A stretch of DNA of 47,869 bases from Chloroflexota bacterium. Lineage in GTDB: Bacteria > Chloroflexota > Dormibacteria > Dormibacterales > Dormibacteraceae. Within the stretch, counting starts at the first letter, position 1; each line of letters opens with the position of its first letter. Shown here in pieces: positions 28,243 through 36,983 of this stretch. A model generated the notes under the pieces. The model made no database searches and had not been told where the DNA came from. It was given only the letters and a program-made list of their open reading frames with translations. The position numbers and the translations under genes are program-made. The stretch covers positions 1 through 47,869 of the forward strand of contig VBIA01000121.1 in NCBI GenBank assembly GCA_005879985.1, written 5' to 3'.

Positions 28243-29199
28243 CTAGCCGACCAGTCGCTCGAACGCGTCGGGGGTGATGTTGCCGCCGGTGACTATCACC
28301 GCGACTCGCTTTCCGGACAGCTCACCGGCAAGCTTCTTGACCGCCGCGAGACCTGCGGCGCCCGCGGGCTCGACCACGAGGCCCGCATCGCTGTACAGCG
28401 CGCGCATACCCTCGATCATCTCGGCGTCGCTCGCGTGCATCACGTCATCAACGGCTCTGCGCACGTCTTCCACCGCGCTCGCCACCGGCACTCGCACCGC
28501 GATGCCGTCGGCGATGGTGGCGATGCTGTCGGTCGAGACAGGCTTCGCGGCGTGCCACGAGAGCTCCATCGCGGGGGCGCCCTCGGCGACCACGCCGATG
28601 ATTCGCGTGCTCGGTGAGGCTCGGCGCATCCATACGCCGATGCCGGTCACCAGCGCGCCGTCGCCTAGCGGGACGAGGATCGCGTCGATGGGATCGTCCA
28701 TCCTCGTCAGCTCGAGCGCGATTGTGCCTGCACCCTCCGCGATGGGGGCGAGGGCGCCGTCCTCGACGAACAGCGCGCCCGTCTTCTCCGCGTGAATACG
28801 TGCGGCCTCTTTGGCCGCATCGAAATCCTCGCCTTCGAGCACGACCTCCGCGCCGAGCGCGCGCATCCTTTCCACCTTGATCGGGCTGGCGTTGACGGCT
28901 GCGAAAACAGTGACGCGATGGCCTCGCTTTCGCGCCGCGTACGCCATGCCCTGGCCGAAGTTGCCGGCGCTGGCGCACACAAGGCCGTTGGACGGAACCT
29001 CGATCCGGAACATGAGGTAGTCGGTGCCGCGTCCTTTGAAGGATCGGATGGGGTTGAGGCATTCCACCTTGAGCACGGTGGCGACCCCGAGGTGAGCGCT
29101 GAGCGGCTCGCACTCGTACTGCGGCGAATGCAGGAAGACCGCATCGATGACCTCGGCGGCCTCCGCGATCCGCTCGATTGAGACCGGTTGTTCACCCAC
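28243..29199 (-). CDS. PLP-dependent threonine/serine dehydratase-like enzyme
   Basis: The 318-residue protein is a fold-type II PLP enzyme. NPIRSFKGRGTDYL near residue 50 contains the Schiff-base lysine in SFKGRG; CASAGNFGQGMAYAA near 76 is the substrate/phosphate loop; PLGDGALVTGI near 175 replaces the usual GGGGL phosphate-binding turn. It has no ACT regulatory domain, so it resembles catabolic threonine dehydratases or serine racemase/hydroxyaspartate dehydratases. Start GTG 29199. The altered glycine-rich loop (GDGAL) is worth noting because it contacts PLP phosphate. Convergent with the RDD gene, divergent from radA. Confidence 0.8.
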   Translation of the reverse strand: MGEQPVSIERIAEAAEVIDAVFLHSPQYECEPLSAHLGVATVLKVECLNPIRSFKGRGTDYLMFRIEVPSNGLVCASAGNFGQGMAYAARKRGHRVTVFAAVNASPIKVERMRALGAEVVLEGEDFDAAKEAARIHAEKTGALFVEDGALAPIAEGAGTIALELTRMDDPIDAILVPLGDGALVTGIGVWMRRASPSTRIIGVVAEGAPAMELSWHAAKPVSTDSIATIADGIAVRVPVASAVEDVRRAVDDVMHASDAEMIEGMRALYSDAGLVVEPAGAAGLAAVKKLAGELSGKRVAVIVTGGNITPDAFERLVG

Positions 29200-29282
29200 G
29201 GCGAGAACGTAGCCTTTTGGTCGCTCGCGCGTTTCTTCTAACGAGGGACACCGGAGTGTACCCGGGTCCTCCCAGGCTTACG

Positions 29283-29312
29283 GCGCCACCCTGACTACCC
29301 CCAGGGTGGCGC
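29283..29312. terminator. Perfect 11-bp hairpin between divergent dehydratase and radA genes
   Basis: GCGCCACCCTG (29283-29293), loop ACTACCCC, CAGGGTGGCGC (29302-29312), then TTACGTTT on the plus strand. It is flanked by two CTTACG words. It has terminator form on the plus strand, yet the genes on both sides are transcribed away from it, so it may be a leader attenuator of radA or an operator. Confidence 0.6.
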
Positions 29313-29367
29313 TTACGTTTACAGGCCTTGACTTGAAAAAAAGTCCCACGGCCACCAAGCTGGGATC

Positions 29368-30807
29368 ATGCCGCGCTCCTCGGTGACCTTCGTCTGCGCC
29401 CAATGCGGCGGCGAGACCTTGCGCTGGGCGGGCCAGTGCCCGTACTGCCAGGCCTGGAACACGCTCCAGGAGTTCGAGGTCAAGAGGGAGCCCGGCCGCC
29501 GCAAGCCCGAGTCCCGCAGCAGCCGGGGCGCCAACTCGGGCGGCTCATCCGCCCGACCCGTGCCGGTCACGCAGATCTCCGCGGATTCGGCGCCCCGCCT
29601 GCGCCTGGCCTGGGGCGAGCTGAACAGGGTGCTGGGCGGCGGCATCGTGCCCGGCAGCCTGGTGCTGGTCGGCGGTGAGCCGGGCGTCGGCAAGTCGACC
29701 CTGCTCATGCACGCCGCCCACCAGGTGGTGTCCGGGGGCGGAACGAAGGTCCTGTACGTGTCGGGCGAGGAGTCTAACCAGCAGGCGCAGATGCGGGCGG
29801 CGCGCCTCGGCGCCCTCGACGTGGGCATCCTGCTGATGGCTGAGAACGATCTGGACGCGATCTGCGACACGATCGCCTCAGAGTCGCCTCAGCTCGCGAT
29901 CGTCGACTCCATCCAGACGGTGGCCGACGGGGCGGTCACCGGCAGCGCCGGAAGCGTCAGCCAGGTCAGGGAGTCGGCCGCCCGGCTGATGCGCCTCGCC
30001 AAGGAGACCGGAGTGCCCATCTTCCTCGTCGGCCACGTGACCAAGGAGGGAGCGATAGCCGGACCGAGGGTCCTGGAGCATATCGTTGACACGGTGCTGT
30101 ACCTCGAAGGCGACCGCCGGCAGGAGCTGAGGCTCCTGCGGGCGATGAAGAACCGGTTCGGATCGGCCGAGGAGATCGGCGTCTTCGCCATGGGCGAGCG
30201 CGGATTGGAGGAGGTGCCCGACCCGTCGGCGGCGATGCTCAGCCAGGCCGGCACGGCCTCGGCAGGCACGGCCGTCGTCGTGGTGATGGAGGGCACGCGA
30301 CCGCTTCTCATCGAGATCCAGAGCCTGGTCAACAAAGCCAACACCAACTACCCGCCGCGCCGGGTCGCGAACGGGTTCGACCTCAACCGGGTGCACATGC
30401 TCCTGGCGGTGCTCGACCGGCGGGGCAAGACGCCCCTCGGCCAGCACGACGTTTTCGTCAACGTGGCGGGCGGCATCCGGATCACGGAGCCCGCCGCCGA
30501 TCTCGGTCTCGCCCTGTCGATCGCAGGCAACCAGAGGAGCCAGCCGTTGCCGGAAGGCCTGGTCGTCCTCGGTGAGCTTGGGTTGGCGGGTGAGGTGCGC
30601 CGCGTCGGCCAAACCGAGCGCCGCCTGCAGGAGGCGGCCCGGCACGGCTTCACGCGCGCTTTGATTCCGTCCGGTTCACGGACCGGGCGGCCGGCCGGCC
30701 TCGAGATCATCGAGGTCCGGACTCTGGCGGAGGCCATCTCCGCGCTCTTTCCTAATCACATCCATTCCGGCGCATTCATAGAGGAGGCCGGGGTCACGGT
30801 CTCCTGA
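29368..30807 (+). CDS. radA: DNA repair protein RadA/Sms
   Basis: The 479 residues have a four-cysteine zinc finger (C10, C13, C24, C27), Walker A GGEPGVGKSTL near 103, and the RadA-specific KNRFGSAEEIGVF near residue 262. A C-terminal Lon-like domain follows (GGIRITEPAADLGLALSIAG). RadA is a helicase that extends D-loops in recombination. It opens the block radA-yacL-ispD-ispF-cysS-rlmB-yacP. In many relatives disA follows radA; it is absent here. No clear ribosome binding site precedes the ATG. Confidence 0.95.
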   Translation: MPRSSVTFVCAQCGGETLRWAGQCPYCQAWNTLQEFEVKREPGRRKPESRSSRGANSGGSSARPVPVTQISADSAPRLRLAWGELNRVLGGGIVPGSLVLVGGEPGVGKSTLLMHAAHQVVSGGGTKVLYVSGEESNQQAQMRAARLGALDVGILLMAENDLDAICDTIASESPQLAIVDSIQTVADGAVTGSAGSVSQVRESAARLMRLAKETGVPIFLVGHVTKEGAIAGPRVLEHIVDTVLYLEGDRRQELRLLRAMKNRFGSAEEIGVFAMGERGLEEVPDPSAAMLSQAGTASAGTAVVVVMEGTRPLLIEIQSLVNKANTNYPPRRVANGFDLNRVHMLLAVLDRRGKTPLGQHDVFVNVAGGIRITEPAADLGLALSIAGNQRSQPLPEGLVVLGELGLAGEVRRVGQTERRLQEAARHGFTRALIPSGSRTGRPAGLEIIEVRTLAEAISALFPNHIHSGAFIEEAGVTVS

Positions 30808-30817
30808 GGAGGTTCCC

Positions 30818-31900
30818 TTGAAACGTTCCGATGCCCTCGCCCTGCGATTGGGGTTGGGGATCGGAGTCGTCGGCGGTTTCGTCCTGGGTTACATCCTGGT
30901 CCGCCTGGCGCCGATCACCCATCAGGGCTGGGTCCTGATCACGTTGACGACCCTCGAAGGTCTGATCTTCGCGTACCTCGGTACGCCTTACGTTCTCGGC
31001 GGATGGCGCGGATTCAACCGCCGCCTGCTCAACACGCCGCTGCCCGACCTGCTCAGCGGACTGCTGGGCATGGTGGTCGGACTCGTCATCGCCGTCCTCA
31101 TCGGTTTCTTCGTCCGCGACGTGCCGCTCGGTTACTGGCTGTCGTCGATCCTCGCCTTGCTTCTCGCCGCGCTCGGCGCATCGGTCGGCGTCAGCCGGCG
31201 CGCGGAGCTCGCGGCGCTGTTCTTCGGCGGCCCGGCGCAGCAGCCGGCGCACCGCCTCCCCGCAGTGCTTCTGGATACCTCGGTCATCATCGACGGGCGC
31301 ATCCTGGACATCGCCAAGACCGGCTTCGTCGACATGCCGCTCGTCGTGCTCAGCTCGGTGCTGCGCGAGTTGCAGCTCGTCGCCGACTCGGCCGACGCGA
31401 TGCGACGCCGGCGCGGGCGGCGAGGTCTCGACGTGCTCACCGAGATGCAGAAGATCTCGACCCTCTCGCTCGAGGTCGTGGACGACGACGTGACGCCGAG
31501 CACCGAGATCGACTCGCACCTCGTGCGCACGGCCAAGCGGCGTGGATGGGGCATCATGACCAACGACTTCAACCTGAACCGCATCGCGCGCCTCGAAGGC
31601 GTGGCGGTGCTCAATCTGAACGAGCTCGCTCAGGCGATGCGCCCTGTGGCGATTCCGGGCGAGGAGATCATGGTCACCGTGGCGCGCGAGGGCAAGGAGC
31701 CCGGCCAGGGTGTGGGCAGCCTCGACGACGGCACCATGGTCGTCGTGCAGAACGGACGCCGGCTCATCAACCAGACCATCACCGCGGTCGTCACGTCGGT
31801 GATCCAGACCTCGGCCGGCCGCATGATCTTCGCCGAGCCGCTCGGCCAGGACGGGCGCCGCGGCTCGAGAAACCGCGGCCACGAGGAGGCGAGCAAGTGA
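30818..31900 (+). CDS. yacL: PIN-TRAM domain membrane protein, YacL-like
   Basis: The 360 residues start at TTG 30818 behind a GAGGAGG site. Four membrane helices span about 10-140. A PIN nuclease domain follows with acidic residues in LLDTSVIIDGRI, VLRELQLVAD, STEIDSHLV and TNDFNLNRIA. The C-terminal TRAM RNA-binding domain (GEEIMVTVAREGKEPGQGVG) ends the fold. It is the family of B. subtilis YacL. Its substrate is unknown; PIN plus TRAM suggests RNA cleavage at the membrane. GTGA overlap with ispD. Confidence 0.87.
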   Translation: MKRSDALALRLGLGIGVVGGFVLGYILVRLAPITHQGWVLITLTTLEGLIFAYLGTPYVLGGWRGFNRRLLNTPLPDLLSGLLGMVVGLVIAVLIGFFVRDVPLGYWLSSILALLLAALGASVGVSRRAELAALFFGGPAQQPAHRLPAVLLDTSVIIDGRILDIAKTGFVDMPLVVLSSVLRELQLVADSADAMRRRRGRRGLDVLTEMQKISTLSLEVVDDDVTPSTEIDSHLVRTAKRRGWGIMTNDFNLNRIARLEGVAVLNLNELAQAMRPVAIPGEEIMVTVAREGKEPGQGVGSLDDGTMVVVQNGRRLINQTITAVVTSVIQTSAGRMIFAEPLGQDGRRGSRNRGHEEASK

Positions 31901-32592
31901 AACCGTCGGTGGGCGTGATCGTCGCCGCCGCGGGATCGGGCTCGCGACTCGGCCGCGGCAGCAAGGCGCTCGTGCGCCTGCACGGCCGAACCACTCTGGC
32001 GCGCGTGGTGGAGATCTTCCTCGGCATGGACGAGATCGACCGGATCGTGGTCGTCGGGCCGCCGAGCCGCCTCGAGAACGCGGAACAAGAGGTGGCCTCG
32101 CTCCACCCGACCAAGCCGGTGACCGTGCGTCCCGGCGGTGAGAGCCGGCAGGCCTCGGTGCGCGCGGGCATCGCCGCGCTGGGAGAGTGCGACTACGTGC
32201 TGGTGCACGACGCCGCCCGGCCGCTCGCGTCCCCGTCGCTCGTGCGGCGCGTGCTTGCGGCGGCGATGGAATCGGACGCGGCGTTCCCCGCGATCGCGCC
32301 GCGCGACGCGGTCAAGCGGATCGAAGGCAACCTGCTGGTGGAGAGCCTCGATCGTTCGCGGTTCGTCCTGGCCCAGACTCCGCAGGGCTTCTCTTACAGC
32401 CTGCTGGCGCGCGCTCATCGCGAGGCGGCCGACGCGGGGCTGGTCGGCGACGACGACGCGCAGCTCGTGGCGGCGACCGGGCACGCGGTGACGGTGGTCG
32501 AGGGCGAGCCATCGAACGTGAAGCTCACGACGCCCGAGGACTTCGGCGTCGTCGAGGCGCTGATCAAAGAGCAGGAAACAGCGACTCCGTGA
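31897..32592 (+). CDS. ispD: 2-C-methyl-D-erythritol 4-phosphate cytidylyltransferase
   Basis: GTG 31897, overlapping the yacL stop and preceded by GAGGAGGCG, gives 231 residues. The cytidylyltransferase signatures are AAAGSGSRLGRGSKALVRL near residue 9, VHDAARPLASPSLVRR near 104 and QTPQGFSYSLL. IspD transfers CMP to methylerythritol phosphate in the non-mevalonate isoprenoid pathway. It is next to ispF, coupled through GTGA. A longer frame upstream is a shadow of yacL. Confidence 0.93.
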   Translation: MKPSVGVIVAAAGSGSRLGRGSKALVRLHGRTTLARVVEIFLGMDEIDRIVVVGPPSRLENAEQEVASLHPTKPVTVRPGGESRQASVRAGIAALGECDYVLVHDAARPLASPSLVRRVLAAAMESDAAFPAIAPRDAVKRIEGNLLVESLDRSRFVLAQTPQGFSYSLLARAHREAADAGLVGDDDAQLVAATGHAVTVVEGEPSNVKLTTPEDFGVVEALIKEQETATP

Positions 32593-33062
32593 GGGTCGGC
32601 GTGGGCTATGACGTGCACCCGCTCCGTGAGGGCCGGGCGCTGATCATCGGTGGGGTGCGCATCGAGCACGCGACCGGGCTCGACGGCCACTCCGACGCCG
32701 ACGTGCTAACTCATGCAGTCATCGATTCGGTGCTCGGGGCCGCCGGCCTGGGCGACATCGGCGCGCACTTTCCACCGGACGACGCGCGCTACCGCGGCGC
32801 CTCGAGCCTCACCCTGCTTGCGGAGGCGGCGCGTGTCGTGGCAACGGCCGGATACCGCGTCGTGAACGTCGACAGCACAGTCGTCGCGCAGGCGCCGAGG
32901 CTGGGTGCGCACCTGGGCGAGATGGGGCGCAACATCGCGCGCGGCCTCGGGCTCGACATCGGCGCGGTCAGCGTCAAGGCCACGTCGCCAGAAGGCATCG
33001 GCGCCCTCGGGGCGGGGGAAGGCATCGCTGCGCACGCGGTCGCGCTCATCGACGAAACGTGA
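32589..33062 (+). CDS. ispF: 2-C-methyl-D-erythritol 2,4-cyclodiphosphate synthase
   Basis: GTG 32589 starts a 157-residue protein: RVGVGYDVHPLREGRALIIG holds the zinc ligands (D8 and H10 in DVH), and GHSDADVLTHAVIDS the third (His). The KATSPEGIGALGAGEGIAAHA C-terminal signature is present. IspF cyclises CDP-methylerythritol phosphate. It overlaps ispD and cysS by 4 bp each. The start is decided by the conserved RVGVGYDVH. Confidence 0.94.
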   Translation: MRVGVGYDVHPLREGRALIIGGVRIEHATGLDGHSDADVLTHAVIDSVLGAAGLGDIGAHFPPDDARYRGASSLTLLAEAARVVATAGYRVVNVDSTVVAQAPRLGAHLGEMGRNIARGLGLDIGAVSVKATSPEGIGALGAGEGIAAHAVALIDET

Positions 33063-34540
33063 CGCTGCGCCTTCACAACACGCTCACCGGGACGAAAGAC
33101 GTCTTCGAACCGCTCGACGATTCGCATGTACGTATGTACACGTGCGGCCCGACCGTGTGGAACTTCGCGCACATCGGCAACCTGCGTGCATTCCTTTTCT
33201 ACGACCTGCTGCGCCGGCACCTGCAGGTCGCGGGCTTTCGCGTCACGCACGTCATGAACATCACCGACATCGACGACCGCATCCTCGACCAGGCCATGCA
33301 CGCGGGCACCACGATCGCCGAGTACACGAAGCCGTACGCCGAGGCTTTCTTGGCGGACATGAAGACGCTGCGCGCGCAGCCGGCCGAGCAGTACCCGCGC
33401 GCGACCGAGCACATCGAAGAGATGATCCGGATGATCTCGACGCTCCTGGAGCGCGGGAACGCATACGTCGCGGACGGCGACGTCTACTTCCGCATCGCCA
33501 GCTTTCCGCGGTACGGGGAGCTGTCGCACCTCGATCGGGAAGGGCTGCGTGCCGGCGTGCGCGTGGCCAGGGGGGGGCGCGGGCAGAAGGGCTCCGCCCG
33601 GCCCGCGCACGGGGGGGAGGCCCCCCCGATCAGACAAGACAGGTATGACAAGGAGTCGGTGAGCGACTTCGCGCTGTGGAAGAAGTCGCAGCCTGTCGAC
33701 GAAGAGATCGGGGCGGCGTGGGACGCGCCGTTCGGGAAGGGCCGGCCGGGCTGGCACATCGAGTGCTCGGCGATGAGCAAGCGCTACCTCGGCGACACAC
33801 TCGACATCCACGCGGGCGGCGTCGACCTGATGTTTCCTCATCACGAGAACGAGATCGCCCAGTCGGAGGCCGCGAACCACCGCCAGTTCTCGCGGTTCTG
33901 GCTCCACTCCGAGCACCTGGCCGACGCGACGGGGGAGAAGATGTCGAAGAGCGCCGGCGGCTTCACGACCCTGCGCGACCTGCTCGCGGCGGGCCATGAC
34001 CCGATCGCCATCCGGTTCTTCCTCATCGCCAACGCGCATTACCGATCGCGCGTGAGGCTCAGCGATGAAGCGCTGCACGCGGCCGGCGAGCAGGTCCGGC
34101 GGCTCCAGGACTTCGCTCGACGGCTGCAGCAGCCGGTGGCGCCGAAGGACGGCGGCCGGCTGGCCGAGCGTGTGGCCGAGGTGCGTCACGCGTATCGCGA
34201 AGCGCTCGACGACGACCTGAATCTGCCGCAGGGGATGGGCCACGTGTTCGATCTGCTCCGCGAGGCGAACGCGGCGCTGGACTCGGGCGGCGTCGGCGAG
34301 GCGGCCGCGCGCGAGCTCCTGCTGCTCATGGCCGACGTCGATGCCCACGTCGACGTTGTGACGGCCCGGGACATGGCGCTGGCGGGCGAGGTCGAGCAGC
34401 TCATCGCGCAGCGCGAAGCTGCACGCAAGGCCCGCGACTTCGCGACCGCGGACCGCATCCGCGACGAGCTGCGCGCTCGCGGCATCGCCCTCGAGGACTC
34501 GAAGGAGGGTGTCCGTTGGCGCCGCATCGCAAAGGTCTAG
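33059..34540 (+). CDS. cysS: Cysteinyl-tRNA synthetase with in-frame palindromic insertion
   Basis: The 493-residue class Ia synthetase has YTCGPTVWNFAHIGNLRAF (zinc Cys and HIGH motif) near residue 28, WHIECSAMS and HAGGVDLMFPHHENE near 232-265, and KMSKS near 293. Residues about 171-194 are a 24-codon Gly/Arg/Pro-rich stretch between GVRVA and RYDKES, where relatives go almost directly from one to the other. This stretch coincides with a set of GC palindromes at 33569-33640. The frame and motifs are otherwise intact, so the enzyme may tolerate the loop, which falls near the zinc/acceptor region. Starts by GTGA overlap with ispF. Confidence 0.93.
   Translation: MTLRLHNTLTGTKDVFEPLDDSHVRMYTCGPTVWNFAHIGNLRAFLFYDLLRRHLQVAGFRVTHVMNITDIDDRILDQAMHAGTTIAEYTKPYAEAFLADMKTLRAQPAEQYPRATEHIEEMIRMISTLLERGNAYVADGDVYFRIASFPRYGELSHLDREGLRAGVRVARGGRGQKGSARPAHGGEAPPIRQDRYDKESVSDFALWKKSQPVDEEIGAAWDAPFGKGRPGWHIECSAMSKRYLGDTLDIHAGGVDLMFPHHENEIAQSEAANHRQFSRFWLHSEHLADATGEKMSKSAGGFTTLRDLLAAGHDPIAIRFFLIANAHYRSRVRLSDEALHAAGEQVRRLQDFARRLQQPVAPKDGGRLAERVAEVRHAYREALDDDLNLPQGMGHVFDLLREANAALDSGGVGEAAARELLLLMADVDAHVDVVTARDMALAGEVEQLIAQREAARKARDFATADRIRDELRARGIALEDSKEGVRWRRIAKV
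33569..33640. repeat. GC-rich palindromic element inserted in frame in cysS
   Basis: Seventy-two bases contain three nested or adjacent palindromes: GCGCGGGC (33577-33584) with GCCCGCGC (33601-33608); GGGC-TCC-GCCC (33589-33599); and seven G (33611-33617), AGG, seven C (33621-33627). Its length is a multiple of three and no stop occurs in frame. Base composition differs sharply from the surrounding cysS. The G-run plus palindrome style recalls REP-type elements of actinobacteria and, in behaviour, the in-frame Rickettsia palindromic elements. The exact borders are estimated from family alignment by memory. Confidence 0.6.
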
Positions 34541-35250
34541 GCGCGCAGCCGGCCGTGATCCACGGCCGCAACGCGGTGCTGGAGGCGGCGCGGGCCGGGC
34601 GAGTTTTGAGGGTCATGCAGGCCACCGGCCTCGGACACGATCCACGGCTCGACGAGCTGGCGCGCATCGCGCCAGTCGAGCACGTGCCGCCTGATCGCCT
34701 GGACGCGATCGCTCCCGGCGTGCACCAGGGAGTGGCCGCCGAGCTGAAGCCGCGGCGTGAGTGGACCCTGAGGGACCTGCTCGCAACCGAGCCGAGCCTG
34801 CTCGTAGCGCTCGACTCGATCATGGACCCGCAGAATCTCGGCGCCATCATCCGGAGCGCCGAGGTCGCGGGCGCGGATGGCGCGATCATCCCCGAGCACC
34901 GCAGCGCGCCTCTTTCACCGGCGGCCGTCAAAGCCAGCTCCGGCGCGAGCGAGCTCATGCCGATCGCGCTGGTGTCGGGCATGCCCTCGGCCATCGCCGA
35001 GGTCAAGCGTTCGGGCATCTGGTGCGCGGCACTCGACGTGCGCGGCGACACCTGGCCGTGGGACTTCGACCTCACGCAGCGCGTCTGCGTCGTCGTGGGG
35101 GCCGAGGGCCAGGGGGTCCACCGGCTCGTGTTGGAGCGATGTGATGTGCGCCTGCGTCTTCCCGTCAAAGGACGAATCGGAAGCTTCAACGCATCGGCGG
35201 CAGCCGCGGCGCTGCTTTACGAGGTCACACGGCAGCGCTCCCTACACTGA
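34516..35250 (+). CDS. rlmB: 23S rRNA 2'-O-methyltransferase RlmB-type (SpoU family)
   Basis: The 244-residue protein begins HGRNAVLEAARAGRV, a SpoU substrate-binding lead. The SPOUT knot motifs are LDSIMDPQNLGAIIRSAEVAG near residue 98, VVVGAEGQGV near 193 and LPVKGRIGSFNASAAAAAL near 216. It methylates a guanosine ribose in 23S rRNA. TTG 34516 has GGAGGG upstream and lies inside the cysS end (25-bp overlap). mrnC, often between cysS and rlmB, is absent. Confidence 0.9.
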   Translation: MAPHRKGLGAQPAVIHGRNAVLEAARAGRVLRVMQATGLGHDPRLDELARIAPVEHVPPDRLDAIAPGVHQGVAAELKPRREWTLRDLLATEPSLLVALDSIMDPQNLGAIIRSAEVAGADGAIIPEHRSAPLSPAAVKASSGASELMPIALVSGMPSAIAEVKRSGIWCAALDVRGDTWPWDFDLTQRVCVVVGAEGQGVHRLVLERCDVRLRLPVKGRIGSFNASAAAAALLYEVTRQRSLH

Positions 35251-35255
35251 GTCGG

Positions 35256-36539
35256 ATGCCCAACGCCACCGTCGCGCTCGATCGAGCATCCGCCGACATA
35301 TCGCTGTCGCGGGCCGCGCGCGAGGATCTCGAACGCGCCGCCAACGAAGCCGCACGCCGCGGCGCCGACGAGTCGAACCCCGACGACGTCCTGCGCGCGG
35401 TGCTGGCCAACCGTGGCTCGCTCGCGGTGAACACGCTGCGCAGCCTCGGCGCCGACCCCGCCGCGGTGGCGGCCGCCCTTCCGGCCGACGGCGTGGCGAC
35501 GCCCCTTCCGCTCAGGCAGCTGCTCGTCAACGCGAACCGCGAGGCGCAGGTGCTCGGGCACTACTCGGTCGACTCGATCCACCTGCTGCTGGCGCTGCTG
35601 TACTCGGATTCGCCTGCGACGGCGGCGGCGCTACAGAAGGCGGGGCTCACGATGTACGACCTCCGCAGGCACCTGCAGGCGGGCGTGAGATCGGACGCGC
35701 TTGCGAGCGGCCCGAAGCCGGCCGGCGCTCGTCCACCCGACCGGGCGCTGCGCCGGCGCCCGCTGCCTCGACTGCGCGGCGTGCTGAGCGTCAGCCCCGT
35801 CTTCCTCGGGTTGCTCGCCGTGGTGGTGGTGATCGGCGCGCTGCTGTGGTTCGGATTCTTCCCGCAGGGCGTCGGCGTGCTGACGCTGGCATTCGTGGTA
35901 ACCGGATGGATCGCGACCGTGTGCGTGCACGAGTTCTGCCACGCGATGGTCGCCTACATCGCCGGCGACCGCGCGGTCGCCAGCTCCGGCTACCTGACAT
36001 TTGATCCGCTGCGCTACACGAACTTCCTCATGAGCATCGTTTTCCCTGCCGCGTTCCTGCTGATCGGGGGCATAGCGCTGCCTGGCGGAGCTGTTTACAT
36101 TGATCGCGGCGCGCTGCGGAACAAGTGGTGGGATTCCTTTGTCTCGCTGGCTGGTCCCCTCGGGACGCTGCTGTGCGGCCTTCTGTTCGCTGCTGTGATC
36201 GTGGTGTCGTACCGGCTTGGATTGATACGCAGCGACAACATGGCGTTCTTCGAGGCGCTCGCGGTGCTCGGGTTCGTCGAGATGTATGCGTTCGTGCTGA
36301 ACTTCGTGCCGGTTCCACCGCTGGACGGGTTCGGGATCATAAGGCCGTGGCTGCCGTACTCGATCCAGTCCGCCGCGGCGCAGCTCGGGACCTTCGCGCT
36401 GATCATCGTCTTCGCCGCCATCTGGTACGTGCCCGCGATCAACCTCTTCTTCGTCCACTCGGCCTCGACACTCGCGACGATGTTTGGCATCGACCCGTAC
36501 CTCATCTACTTCGGCCAGCAGCACTTCCGACTGCAGTAG
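35256..36539 (+). CDS. Fusion of a ClpC-type N-domain with a membrane site-2 protease (M50)
   Basis: The 427-residue protein has two parts. Residues about 10-145 resemble a double Clp_N repeat (LSRAAREDLERAANEAARRG... and IHLLLALLYSDSPATAAALQ), as in ClpC. Residues about 170-425 are a polytopic M50-like protease with the zinc motif HEFCH near residue 225 and the second site FVPVPPLDGFGI near 348, including the zinc-binding Asp. Usual M50 C-terminal PLDGG is PLDGF. Clp_N domains bind substrates or adaptors, so the fusion could recruit proteins to intramembrane cleavage. It lies inside the rlmB-yacP block and 15 kb from clpC itself. Confidence 0.8.
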   Translation: MPNATVALDRASADISLSRAAREDLERAANEAARRGADESNPDDVLRAVLANRGSLAVNTLRSLGADPAAVAAALPADGVATPLPLRQLLVNANREAQVLGHYSVDSIHLLLALLYSDSPATAAALQKAGLTMYDLRRHLQAGVRSDALASGPKPAGARPPDRALRRRPLPRLRGVLSVSPVFLGLLAVVVVIGALLWFGFFPQGVGVLTLAFVVTGWIATVCVHEFCHAMVAYIAGDRAVASSGYLTFDPLRYTNFLMSIVFPAAFLLIGGIALPGGAVYIDRGALRNKWWDSFVSLAGPLGTLLCGLLFAAVIVVSYRLGLIRSDNMAFFEALAVLGFVEMYAFVLNFVPVPPLDGFGIIRPWLPYSIQSAAAQLGTFALIIVFAAIWYVPAINLFFVHSASTLATMFGIDPYLIYFGQQHFRLQ

Positions 36540-36545
36540 CCACTG

Positions 36546-36983
36546 ATGGATCGCCTGATCGTCGACGGCTACAACGTCGTGCACGCGTGGCCAGAGCTCA
36601 AGGAGCTGATGGGCTTTTCGCTCGAGGCTGCGCGCGACCGGCTGATCGAGCGTCTCGCGACTTACGCGCAGGTGCGCGGCGATGACGTGACGGTGGTCTT
36701 CGACGCGCATCGCACTTCGGCCGCCAGCAACAGCCGGCAGGAGGTCGGCGGCGTGCACGTCGTGTTCACGCGCAAGGGTCACTCAGCCGACCACGCGATC
36801 GAGCGGCTGGCGTATTCACTTGCAGGCGACGGCAACCCGATCACCGTCGCCACCTCAGACCGTTTTCAGCGCGACATGGTGCGGGGCATGGGCGGCGCGG
36901 TCATCAGCGCGCTCGAGCTGGAGCGCCAGGTGATCGAAGCGGAGAAAGAGCTGGGACGGTCCGTCGACCGCTACGCGCGTTGA
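36546..36983 (+). CDS. yacP: NYN-domain ribonuclease, YacP/Rae1-like
   Basis: The 145-residue protein starts MDRLIVDGYNVVHAWPEL (NYN lead with catalytic Asp), then VTVVFDAHRT near residue 55, TRKGHSADHAIERL near 80 and ITVATSDRFQRDMV near 100, supplying the acidic PIN-like site. Rae1 of B. subtilis cleaves mRNA on the ribosome. Its position at the end of the cysS-rlmB block matches Firmicutes. Stop overlaps the pyk TTG by TTGA. Confidence 0.88.
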   Translation: MDRLIVDGYNVVHAWPELKELMGFSLEAARDRLIERLATYAQVRGDDVTVVFDAHRTSAASNSRQEVGGVHVVFTRKGHSADHAIERLAYSLAGDGNPITVATSDRFQRDMVRGMGGAVISALELERQVIEAEKELGRSVDRYAR

